Assembly: GCA_027083655.1 (NCBI GenBank)
Contig: JALWNS010000373.1
Location: 1 to 11,947 of the forward strand
Length of the DNA: 11,947 bases
Source of the DNA: Bacteroidales bacterium
GTDB taxonomy: Bacteria; Bacteroidota; Bacteroidia; Bacteroidales; S143-33
Direction: 5' to 3'
Shown here: in pieces, positions 1 through 6,281 of the stretch
How positions within the stretch are numbered: the stretch's first letter is position 1
Layout of the letters: each line of letters opens with the position of its first letter
Position numbers and translations under genes: made by a program
The notes under the pieces: model-generated
What the model saw: only the letters and a program-made list of their open reading frames with translations
Told to the model about the DNA's origin: nothing
The model's database searches: none

Positions 1-240
1 GTGTATAAGTTCGAAAACGGTAACTGGTTCAAAGTTGCAACATTACAGCCAGAAAATGTTCAAGCCAATTCTAAATTTGGTTTTTCTGTGTCAATAAGCC
101 AGAATTATATCGCGGTTGGTGCGCCTTATTACAATAGTCCATCCAATGAGGCCGAGGGTGCTGTATTTGTCTATTATTCTTCTGATGGCAACTGGTCTGG
201 CACTCTCACTGCCCAGCCTCTTTATCCTTATTATGAATAA
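1..240 (+). CDS. FG-GAP repeat protein, 5'-truncated fragment ending at an in-frame stop
   Basis: This is the part of a large surface-protein gene that lies left of an in-frame TAA (238-240). The gene begins upstream of the window. The GTG at position 1 is almost certainly an internal valine, because the reading starts in the middle of a repeat (VYKFENGNW, the typical end of an FG-GAP blade). One full repeat follows, with FG at nt 76 and VGAP shortly after. The frame stays open in the same phase from 241 onward and resumes at once with another FG-GAP blade (FGYSV at nt 253). The fragment is therefore one piece of a broken gene rather than a separate protein. FG-GAP repeats are known to form extracellular beta-propellers, as in integrin alpha chains. 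If the stop is real and not read through, translation would end here and give an unanchored propeller fragment without the sorting tail. Confidence 0.7.
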   Translation: MYKFENGNWFKVATLQPENVQANSKFGFSVSISQNYIAVGAPYYNSPSNEAEGAVFVYYSSDGNWSGTLTAQPLYPYYE

Positions 241-960
241 CAATTTGAAAACTTCGGCTATAGTGTGTCGGTTACTACAATTCTTGTAGCCGGTGCCCCT
301 GGCAAAGAAAATGACAAAGGAGCAGTTTATGTTTATCAACCTGTTAACGGCAATGAATGGCAATTTTTAGCGCTCCTGACAAACGAGGTCGGTCAACAAG
401 GGGATAGCCTAGGTGCTAGTGTAGATCTTTGGCTAGCGAACACAATTATCACAGGAGCACCAGGAGTAAACTCTAGCACAGGAGCAGCCTATATTTACCA
501 AATTTCAGGATCATGGACCTCAACAGGAAATCCGAGTGCACAACTAGTTCCAGGAAAGATTAATGCAGGAGACCATTTCGGAGTTTCCGTAGCAATAGAC
601 AGCTTTGCCATAGTAGGTGCAGACAAGGGTGATGCGTCGGGTACAAACGAGGGAATGGTTTATGTCTTCGAAAGACCTGAGAGTGGTTGGCTTGGGAACA
701 TTAATGAAAGCTTCGTGCTATATGCAAACAATTATTCTGGAACCAATCAAAGTTTAGCTCTCGGTCGCAGCATAGATATTTATGGGGCAAAAATTATTGC
801 AGGTGCACCCGGTGAGAGTAATGGTGCAGGTGCCGTTTATGTTTACGCCCCACCTTATAATGACGTAACTATTCCGGAAAAAGCTATTTTCTATCCAAAA
901 GAACCAGGAAGCTTCGGACAAAGCGTGGCTTTCGGACAAAAACAAATCATTGTCGGTGGC
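76..960 (+). repeat. Six FG-GAP propeller blades
   Basis: FG or LG followed by a (S/A)(V/I) strand and a GAP-type motif recurs with its first codon at nt 76, 253, 409, 577, 760 and 913, which is a period of 51-61 residues. Most copies end in a (V/I)Y(V/I)(Y/F) strand such as GAVYVY; the last copy is degenerate. The tail of one more blade is visible at nt 1-30, so together with upstream sequence a seven-bladed propeller is plausible. That count is inference. Confidence 0.8.
238..240 (+). other. In-frame TAA interrupting the FG-GAP gene
   Basis: The frame from nt 1 to 2817 is open except for this TAA. It lies 15 nt before the FG of the next blade. At the same offset the other blades read CAA (61-63), CAA (394-396), AAT (562-564), AAT (745-747) and AAA (898-900). 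One base change, C to T or A to T, would therefore explain it. TAA also ends other genes here (2815-2817, 3279-3281, 8202-8204), so a changed genetic code is not supported. A nonsense mutation, a sequencing error or stop readthrough remain possible. Confidence 0.75.
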
Positions 961-2817
961 CCGACTGTCAATGGGATAGGACAGGCTAGCCTCTTTACCG
1001 GACCATATAAAATTGCAGAACCTGCAAGCCTCTCTGGCCTGTGTGGTAATGACACAATCTCTATGAACGCTTATGGTATACTTGTCAGCGAGTATCAATG
1101 GTTTTACAAAAAAGAATCAGAAACGGAATTCACACAAACCACGGATAATTCCAATTTCTCAGGGTCTGGTACACATAGACTTATTATAGCACTGGACCCT
1201 TCGTTCCAGAACTGCAATATTTTCTGCCATTTGACTAACTACTATAGTGGCACAAACCCTGGTGTCAACACAGACACAGCCGTCATTGGACTGGAGACCA
1301 CGCCGCCTACAATCACTGTGAACAATACTTATCATCATTATTACCTGAACAATAGCGGCGTGGCAGAACTGCATTTCAGCGACTACGCTACTGTGAGCGA
1401 CAACTGTGGTATTGCAGACACAGTCTTTCTCATTGGACTAAATCCAAGGGTACAAATAAGCTATGCTACTTGTGATGACTTGAACAAGATTAAAAGCTTC
1501 TGGTTATCTGCTATTGACGTTTCGGGGAATATAGCAAATACCTTTGACCAATATAGCTATGAAGCACACGACACGATCCCTCCTAATCTTACTATATCCG
1601 AAGATGTCGTTTATTTAAACGAGAATGGATATGCTAGTTTGGATACAACAATAGTCATACAAAGTACATCTGATAATTGCCATGTGACAGACACAGTTAT
1701 CACCCAATCCGAATTCTTCTGTGACGACCTGGGTGATGATACGATAACCATAACAATAACAGACCTTTCTGGTAATTATGTCCGTAAAAATACAATTATC
1801 CATGTTTACGATTATAACTGGCCTACACTCACTCTCAAACCAGGTACAGTGGATGTGTACCTTGACTCTAACGGAATAGTGGTTCCTTATGCGCTTATAG
1901 ACACTGCTTACGACAACTGTAGCATTGTGGATACTATAGCAGATACCCTGACCTGCGCAGCTCTTAATAAAACTGTTAATGTTAACATTACGGTCAAAGA
2001 TGCGTTCGGGCTCGAAATAACACAACAGGGCAGCGTACATGTTTTAGACACTATAAAGCCTTATGTAGAAACACACGTTCTGAATGTTTATCTTGATTCT
2101 ACAGGCGTAGATACATTGCATCCATACATGTTCATTGATTCTCTATGGGATAATTGCACAATTGTTGACACATTCTTTGGATCACATGAATTGGTTATTG
2201 CAAATTGTAGTTCAACAAGTGGCACATACATTGGTACGCTTAATGTTGTTGATGACGCAGGAAACGATATATCACAAGTTTACATGTATAATACATACGA
2301 CACGCTCAAACCCATTCTGACCTGCCCGCAAGACCAAGGCGTACAAGTAGATGCCTCAGGCTATTACACTGTCTTAGATTCTAGTCTGGACGCTTCGGCT
2401 TGTGATAATTGCGGCATAGAGCATTTATTCAACCGCATTAATGATAGCACAACGCTGAAAGACCAGGCATTTGCTCCGGGAGACTATGAAATAGTCTGGG
2501 TGGCAGAAGACCCAAGTGGAAACAGAGACAGCTGCTCATTCCATCTGATCGTGACCGGAGGTTCCACGGGCATTCATGAAATAGACAGTGATGTTAAAGT
2601 CTATCCAAATCCAGCTAAAAACACATTATTCATTGAATTTATGGAGACATCCTCAGGGCAAATATCAATTTTTGACGCACTGGGTAGGCAGATTTACTCA
2701 AAGAAGTTCAACTCCAGCAAGCTGCGATTGAATACCGCTAGCTTAGCACAAGGTGTTTACACACTGAAGATAAAGCTACCTGGCAGGAACATAGAGACAA
2801 AATTCATCAAGCAGTAA
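265..2817 (+). CDS. Secreted FG-GAP / Ig-like / HYR-repeat protein with T9SS C-terminal sorting domain (3' fragment)
   Basis: This is the main surviving part of a large exported protein. From a nominal GTG at 265, which is probably an internal codon and not a true start, it encodes 850 residues. Blades of an FG-GAP propeller come first, with FG/LG at nt 253, 409, 577, 760 and 913 and GAP-type motifs after each. An Ig-like stretch with W and paired Cys follows (about nt 1018-1296). Next come five HYR-like repeats (1297-2562), each with a DNC motif. The last part is a sorting domain from about 2599, starting VYPNPAKNTLFIEF and ending GVYTLKIKLPGRNIETKFIKQ. Such tails are known to direct proteins through the Bacteroidota type IX secretion system to the outer surface, where they are removed. 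The function is probably adhesion or surface coating, but no ligand or enzyme site is visible. No signal peptide is present because the 5' end is missing. A strong terminator follows 16 nt after the stop. Confidence 0.85.
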   Translation: MSVTTILVAGAPGKENDKGAVYVYQPVNGNEWQFLALLTNEVGQQGDSLGASVDLWLANTIITGAPGVNSSTGAAYIYQISGSWTSTGNPSAQLVPGKINAGDHFGVSVAIDSFAIVGADKGDASGTNEGMVYVFERPESGWLGNINESFVLYANNYSGTNQSLALGRSIDIYGAKIIAGAPGESNGAGAVYVYAPPYNDVTIPEKAIFYPKEPGSFGQSVAFGQKQIIVGGPTVNGIGQASLFTGPYKIAEPASLSGLCGNDTISMNAYGILVSEYQWFYKKESETEFTQTTDNSNFSGSGTHRLIIALDPSFQNCNIFCHLTNYYSGTNPGVNTDTAVIGLETTPPTITVNNTYHHYYLNNSGVAELHFSDYATVSDNCGIADTVFLIGLNPRVQISYATCDDLNKIKSFWLSAIDVSGNIANTFDQYSYEAHDTIPPNLTISEDVVYLNENGYASLDTTIVIQSTSDNCHVTDTVITQSEFFCDDLGDDTITITITDLSGNYVRKNTIIHVYDYNWPTLTLKPGTVDVYLDSNGIVVPYALIDTAYDNCSIVDTIADTLTCAALNKTVNVNITVKDAFGLEITQQGSVHVLDTIKPYVETHVLNVYLDSTGVDTLHPYMFIDSLWDNCTIVDTFFGSHELVIANCSSTSGTYIGTLNVVDDAGNDISQVYMYNTYDTLKPILTCPQDQGVQVDASGYYTVLDSSLDASACDNCGIEHLFNRINDSTTLKDQAFAPGDYEIVWVAEDPSGNRDSCSFHLIVTGGSTGIHEIDSDVKVYPNPAKNTLFIEFMETSSGQISIFDALGRQIYSKKFNSSKLRLNTASLAQGVYTLKIKLPGRNIETKFIKQ
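1297..2562 (+). repeat. Five tandem HYR-like repeats with conserved DNC motif
   Basis: The units are 1297-1572, 1573-1818, 1819-2049, 2050-2301 and 2302-2562, each 77-92 residues. Each begins near a (T/W)xxP motif (TTPP, TIPP, WPT, TIKP, TLKP). Each has a YLxxxG or VDASG strand, then DNC (Cys codons at 1405, 1678, 1918, 2155 and 2410), and a second Cys later in the unit. Units 1-4 continue as DNCx(I/V)xDT. The fifth is the closest to a textbook HYR domain, with DNCGIEH and DPSGNRDSC. The Cys pairs suggest one disulfide per domain, which fits extracellular Ig-fold modules. Confidence 0.75.
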
Positions 2818-2832
2818 AACGTCTGTGAATGC

Positions 2833-2863
2833 AACAAAGGGGGGTCTAAGATCCCCCTTTGTT
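2833..2863 (+). terminator. Intrinsic terminator of the surface-protein gene
   Basis: Arms AACAAAGGGGGGTC (2833-2846) and GATCCCCCTTTGTT (2850-2863) pair over 14 bp with one G-T wobble and a 3-base loop. T-rich sequence follows. It begins 16 nt after the stop codon at 2817. Confidence 0.85.
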
Positions 2864-3026
2864 ATTTAACAAACAAAAAAACTTTCTAGGGTAGCCACCA
2901 TTGTTTTTAAGTTATCATATATTAATTAAAAAGCAAAATATTTTACCTTTTAAATATTTTTAACAATAACATTATTCCCAATCATATTGACATTATATAT
3001 TTTTGTTAAAAACAAAAAATAAGAAA
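2864..3026. other. AT-rich intergenic region
   Basis: This very AT-rich stretch has no plausible coding region. The sequence TATTTTTG at 2998-3005 fits the Bacteroidota -7 consensus TAnnTTTG and lies 21 nt before the ATG at 3027, but I see no TTTG at the expected -33 distance. In DNA this AT-rich a chance match is likely, so the promoter call is weak. Confidence 0.3.
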
Positions 3027-3281
3027 ATGAAACGGCTTTTATTCTGGTTAACATTTAGTGTATTTCCTATCACAGCTATTATTTATCATTTGTGGACGGC
3101 AATTATAGGATTTAGCGAAGGTGGCTTCTTGGGAGGTCTTCTTACATTATTTTTGCCTGTACTTAGCGAAATTTACTGGTTCTTTAAAATGCTAGGCGAA
3201 AACGAAGCATATACGATTGTAGCAATTATTCATGCTATACTTGCATTTTTTTATATAATTCTAGGGAATGCAAACAGATAA
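3027..3281 (+). CDS. Small hypothetical membrane protein (84 aa)
   Basis: I do not recognise this protein. From the ATG at 3027 it encodes 84 residues with three hydrophobic segments (about residues 5-25, 34-54 and 61-80), separated by short loops containing E31, E48 and K54/E58/E60. An upstream in-frame TTG at 3003 would add LKTKNKK. I prefer the ATG because it places the Lys/Arg pair directly before the first membrane segment. No Shine-Dalgarno sequence is visible, which is usual in this phylum. The gene stands alone between two terminators (2833-2863 upstream and 3331-3361 downstream), so it is probably its own transcription unit. It would sit in the inner membrane. Composition and hydrophobic periodicity support a real gene; no motif suggests a function. 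Confidence 0.6.
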   Translation: MKRLLFWLTFSVFPITAIIYHLWTAIIGFSEGGFLGGLLTLFLPVLSEIYWFFKMLGENEAYTIVAIIHAILAFFYIILGNANR

Positions 3282-3330
3282 GAGTTCAAAACAATTAGCC
3301 TCTCAAAGTTTAAAACCGGCATTTTTTTTA

Positions 3331-3361
3331 GAAAAAGGAGGCGGATTTCGCCTCCTTTTTC
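3331..3361 (+). terminator. Hairpin terminator between the small membrane gene and the cupin gene
   Basis: GAAAAAGGAGGCG (3331-3343) pairs perfectly with CGCCTCCTTTTTC (3349-3361) around a 5-base loop. The T-rich 3' side fits a plus-strand intrinsic terminator 49 nt after the stop at 3281. The hairpin ends only 20 nt before the cupin ATG at 3382, so it may also lie in that gene's leader. Confidence 0.75.
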
Positions 3362-3381
3362 TATCTTTAAAAGAAAAAAAC

Positions 3382-3735
3382 ATGAAAGAAAAGGTCACAC
3401 ATATCGCCGAGGTTCCACAGGAAAAAGTGGAAATGGACGGGGTCAAAGATGCATATATCCAGTGGCTTATCAGCGACAAAGATGGTGCTCCAAACTTTGC
3501 AATGCGCCGTTTTGTTGTGAAAGCTGGCGGATACACGCCTTACCACCACCATCCATACGAACATGAAGTCCTGGTGCTATCGGGCAAAGGCCAGGTCAGG
3601 ATTGGTGACAATGTTTATGAACTGCACAGCGGCTCGGTAGTATTCGTACCGCCGGATGTGATGCACCAGTTCCGCAACACTGGTGACGGCGATCTGGAGT
3701 TTATCTGTGTAATTCCAAACCAGCCCAAGAAATAG
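3382..3735 (+). CDS. Single-domain cupin, four-His metal site (TM1459-like)
   Basis: This is a 117-residue single-domain cupin. The first motif reads GGYTPYHHHPYEHE (residues 49-62) and the second GSVVFVPPDVMHQFRN (84-99). The likely metal ligands are H55, H57, H61 and H95. Their spacing (2, 4, 34) equals that of the four His ligands I recall for Thermotoga maritima TM1459 (52, 54, 58, 92). The DAPNF-MR-F stretch before the motif and the length also match that family. TM1459 is a small Mn-binding cupin dimer; the physiological substrate of such proteins is not established, so no reaction is assigned. I chose the ATG at 3382 because the frame continues upstream to 3268 only by reading through a terminator hairpin. 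The protein is cytoplasmic, with no signal peptide. The gene converges on msrA with a 32-nt gap and no clear terminator between them. Confidence 0.85.
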   Translation: MKEKVTHIAEVPQEKVEMDGVKDAYIQWLISDKDGAPNFAMRRFVVKAGGYTPYHHHPYEHEVLVLSGKGQVRIGDNVYELHSGSVVFVPPDVMHQFRNTGDGDLEFICVIPNQPKK

Positions 3736-3767
3736 AGCATTGAGTTTGCATTGAATAACCCAAAGCA

Positions 3768-4313
3768 TCATATCATTGTCGGGCCATTGTCTTCGGGAAA
3801 GAAGCGGGGTAAATCAGTTCCACCTTCCCAATTTATTGGCCTGTGGATGTGGCAATAAGGTTTTTTGCCTGTGCGGTCGTAATAATCCTGGTGATAATCT
3901 TCCGCAGGCCAAAAGCGGTCTAATGGCGACATGCCAGTCTTGACGTCATAGCCGAGGCCCAGTAATTTCATTATCACCTGTTGGGCGATTTTTTTCTGCT
4001 CCTCGTCCAGGTAAAAAATATTTGACCTGTACTGGGGACCAATGTCAGGTCCCTGGCCATCTTCCTGTGTAAAGTCGTGTATTTCAAAGAAATACTTAAC
4101 CAGGTCTTCATAACTAATTCCCTGTGGATCAAATTCCACCAGGACGGCCTCGTAATGGCCCGTTGTACCTGTCTTCACCTGCTCGTATGTTGGATTATCC
4201 ACATGGCCGCCTGTGTATCCAACGGTAGTAGAGAGCACACCATCTAGTTGTTTAAATAGATGCTCCACGCCCCAGAAGCATCCAGCTGCAAAAACTGCTT
4301 TTTCTGTTTTCAC
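3768..4313 (-). CDS. msrA: Peptide-methionine (S)-S-oxide reductase MsrA
   Basis: MsrA reduces methionine S-sulfoxide in proteins and free methionine, repairing oxidative damage at the expense of thioredoxin. The 181-residue protein has the signature GCFWG with catalytic C12. F13, W14, Y43, E55, D90 and Y95 fall at a constant offset of 39 from the E. coli residues known to form the active site. A second Cys, C154 (KPYCHI), is the likely resolving cysteine. There is no fused MsrB domain. The start codon is GTG at 4311-4313 on the minus strand. An in-frame stop lies 13-15 nt upstream (4326-4328) and no ATG occurs between, so the GTG is well supported. AAGGA lies just upstream of it. The gene lies 67 nt downstream of a YitT-family gene on the same strand and could be co-transcribed with it. 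The enzyme is cytoplasmic, as no signal peptide is seen. Confidence 0.95.
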   Translation of the reverse strand: MKTEKAVFAAGCFWGVEHLFKQLDGVLSTTVGYTGGHVDNPTYEQVKTGTTGHYEAVLVEFDPQGISYEDLVKYFFEIHDFTQEDGQGPDIGPQYRSNIFYLDEEQKKIAQQVIMKLLGLGYDVKTGMSPLDRFWPAEDYHQDYYDRTGKKPYCHIHRPINWEGGTDLPRFFPEDNGPTMI

Positions 4314-4380
4314 TTTCCTTTCGTTTTAATCGTTTCTTGCTAGAAGCATTCTACACGCTTGCAGGGAAAAAGCCTTGATT

Positions 4381-5247
4381 TCAAACCTTAATTCTTTCAA
4401 AGTTCAAGCCAAAGACTGCCTGAACCTTGGACACAGAGACAAAAGCCTTATCGTCTTCTTCTTTAATCACACTAAGAATTTGTGACTCATCCTGTTTGCG
4501 GGCAACAACAAGCAAAATATCAAATTCCTTTTTGGTAAACCAACCATAGCCCCGCCACAACGTGACCCCACGACCAACCTCACTAACAATACGCTCAGCT
4601 ATTTGATGTGTATTCTGCGAAAAAACCATTATCTGGAAAGACTGCCGTTGACCTTCCATTACCAGGTCAATAGCATAAGAAGTCACAGCCATCACAACGT
4701 AGCCATAAACCAATTTTTCAACAGAATGGAAAACCAGGTAAGACGAAAGAATAATTAAAGCATCGGTGTAGAGAATAACCTTGCCAGGGCTAATATTACG
4801 GTAATTACTGATTATAAGGGCGATAATATCTGTTCCACCAGAGTTTCCACCGTTTGTAAAAGCAATTCCCAGTCCTGCACCTGCCAGCCCTGCACCGATT
4901 AGTGTAGCCATAAACTGGTCACTAACCAAAGGCTGGGTAAAAATTTTCTGCATTACCATGAAAAACAGTGTATTAAGCAGGATACCAAAAATCGAATTCA
5001 GGGCAAAATGCCTGCCTAGTGTCTTATAACCTAACAATATCAATCCAATGTTTATAAGCAAATACCATACGCCGACGGGAATACCAAAAGTGTAGTAAAG
5101 CAATGTCGAAATACCGGCTACACCACCACCGACAATCTTCGATGGTATAAGAAAAGCAGACCAGCCAAAAGCAAAAATCAGTAAGCCCAGGATGATAAAA
5201 AAGTATTGCTTAACCAACTGAAAAAATGTGTGTTTAGTCTTACTCAT
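4381..5247 (-). CDS. YitT family membrane protein (DUF161/DUF2179), copy 1
   Basis: This 288-residue protein has the architecture of the YitT family. An N-terminal membrane part of about five hydrophobic segments (roughly residues 14-200) contains FLIPSKIVGGGVAGIST (32-48) and the glycine-rich GGNSGGTDIIAL motif (133-144). A soluble C-terminal DUF2179 domain (about 204-288) contains GRGVTLWRGYGWF and DDKAFVSVSKVQAVFG. The family sits in the inner membrane; its transport substrate or other activity is not established, so I assign none. The gene is a close paralogue of the one upstream, with the same length and well over half the positions identical by eye. The ATG at 5247 is preceded by AAGG at a usable distance, but this lies inside a perfect hairpin (5251-5281). 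Msr A follows 67 nt downstream on the same strand. Confidence 0.9.
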   Translation of the reverse strand: MSKTKHTFFQLVKQYFFIILGLLIFAFGWSAFLIPSKIVGGGVAGISTLLYYTFGIPVGVWYLLINIGLILLGYKTLGRHFALNSIFGILLNTLFFMVMQKIFTQPLVSDQFMATLIGAGLAGAGLGIAFTNGGNSGGTDIIALIISNYRNISPGKVILYTDALIILSSYLVFHSVEKLVYGYVVMAVTSYAIDLVMEGQRQSFQIMVFSQNTHQIAERIVSEVGRGVTLWRGYGWFTKKEFDILLVVARKQDESQILSVIKEEDDKAFVSVSKVQAVFGLNFERIKV

Positions 5248-5250
5248 CGC

Positions 5251-5281
5251 ACCTTGTTTTTTAAAAATTCAAAAACAAGGT
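5251..5281 (-). promoter_or_regulatory. Hairpin over the ribosome-binding region of YitT copy 1
   Basis: ACCTTGTTTTT (5251-5261) and AAAAACAAGGT (5271-5281) are perfect 11-bp inverted repeats with a 9-base loop. Read on the minus strand, the structure ends 3 nt before the ATG at 5247 and contains the only SD-like AAGG. No T-run follows it in that direction, so a plain terminator for the upstream copy is less likely than control of translation. A weak attenuator cannot be excluded. Confidence 0.5.
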
Positions 5282-5334
5282 ACAAAGCTATTTTTTTACA
5301 GTAAAACTTTTTCTAAAAAATTCTTATCACTTCA

Positions 5335-6201
5335 TCACACTTTAAGCTTCTCAAAATTAGAGCCAAACACGCCTTGCACCTTGGACACAGACACAAAAGC
5401 TTTGTCATCCACTTCTTTTATGATACGCATAATATGAGCCTTATCCTCACGATGGGCTATAACTAGAATAATATCAATAGGACGTTTTGAGTACCAGCCA
5501 TAACCCTTAAACACTGTAATACCACGCCTTACATTACGCGCTATATGTTCGGCTATGTCCAGCGATTTTTGGGAGAAAATCATAATCTGGTACGACTGCT
5601 TTATACCACCCATGACCACATCCAGAGCATAAGAATTAACAGCCATTACAACAAAACCATACACAACTTTTTCCACAGAATGGAATACAAAATACGATGA
5701 ACTTATAACAAACACATTCAATATCAAGATAATACTACCAGGACTTACACTCCTACTTTCGCTAATAGCCAGTGCAATAATATCAAAGCCGCCAGAATTA
5801 CCTCCATTAGAAAAGGTTATACCCAGACCTGCGCCGGCTAGTCCAGCACCAACGAGGGCGGCCATAAATTGGTCCTCTACGAGGGGCTGGGGAAACTCTT
5901 TTTGCATGAGTGAGAAAAAGATTGAGCTAAGCGTAATACCCAGAAGCGTGTTCACGGCAAAGCGCCAACCCAGACGCCGTGCACCAAGTAATATCAGAGC
6001 TATATTTAGAACAAATATCCACACACCTACAGGAATACCGGCCAGATAATACATAAGTGTGGATATACCAGCCACCCCTCCACCAATTATTTTTGACGGT
6101 ATCAAAAAAGCAGTCCATCCAAATGAATACAAAGCCAGCCCCAAAGCTATCCATAAATACGACCTCAACAAATCCAACCACCTGAGTTTCATCAACTTCA
6201 T
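5335..6201 (-). CDS. YitT family membrane protein (DUF161/DUF2179), copy 2
   Basis: This is the upstream paralogue of the gene at 4381-5247. The membrane half has FLIPSKIIGGGVAGIST and GGNSGGFDIIAL, and the C-terminal DUF2179 domain has RRGITVFKGYGWY and DDKAFVSVSKVQGVFG, ending FEKLKV. The frame is open to an ATG at 6240, which would give 301 residues. I prefer the ATG at 6201, because this gives exactly 288 residues, the length of the paralogue, and aligns the two proteins without gaps from the first membrane segment. The extra 13 residues (MKFIIEINKSISI) have no counterpart. A further ATG at 6192 is also possible. The gene is divergent from the helicase gene, so 6202-6281 probably holds both promoters. 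An 87-nt gap separates it from copy 1. The tandem arrangement indicates a local gene duplication. Function is as unknown as for copy 1. Confidence 0.88.
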   Translation of the reverse strand: MKLMKLRWLDLLRSYLWIALGLALYSFGWTAFLIPSKIIGGGVAGISTLMYYLAGIPVGVWIFVLNIALILLGARRLGWRFAVNTLLGITLSSIFFSLMQKEFPQPLVEDQFMAALVGAGLAGAGLGITFSNGGNSGGFDIIALAISESRSVSPGSIILILNVFVISSSYFVFHSVEKVVYGFVVMAVNSYALDVVMGGIKQSYQIMIFSQKSLDIAEHIARNVRRGITVFKGYGWYSKRPIDIILVIAHREDKAHIMRIIKEVDDKAFVSVSKVQGVFGSNFEKLKV

Positions 6202-6281
6202 AATACTAATACTTTTGTTAATTTCGATAATAAATTTCATTTTTTATATTCGTATTTTGCAAGACCTGGAAAAGATTTGTA
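6202..6281. promoter_or_regulatory. Divergent intergenic region between YitT copy 2 and the helicase
   Basis: These 80 bases separate two divergent genes and must hold both promoters if neither is read from further away. On the plus strand TATTTTG (6253-6259) resembles the -7 consensus TAnnTTTG but with one base fewer. I see no convincing -33 element on either strand, so no exact promoter is assigned. Confidence 0.35.

Noticed and set aside
1297..2562. CRISPR or satellite-type DNA repeat
   Set aside because: The periodicity is in the protein; the DNA of the units has diverged and contains no short identical repeat with spacers.
1..2817. Alternative genetic code with TAA as a sense codon
   Set aside because: TAA ends several other genes here at sensible positions (2815-2817, 3279-3281, 8202-8204, 11820-11822).
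3003..3026. TTG start for the small membrane protein
   Set aside because: It adds only a Lys/Asn-rich octapeptide coded by A-rich leader DNA and overlaps the candidate -7 box. The ATG at 3027 is a better start.
3268..3381. Longer start for the cupin gene at ATG 3268
   Set aside because: The added 38 residues come from reading through a perfect terminator hairpin and overlap the previous gene. The protein from 3382 already has the normal length for the family.
3736..3767. Bidirectional terminator between cupin and msrA
   Set aside because: The 32-nt gap has no convincing inverted repeat.
6202..6240. ATG at 6240 for YitT copy 2
   Set aside because: The 13 extra residues have no counterpart in the paralogue, and the codons are AT-rich leader-like sequence. 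Starting at 6201 gives equal length to copy 1.
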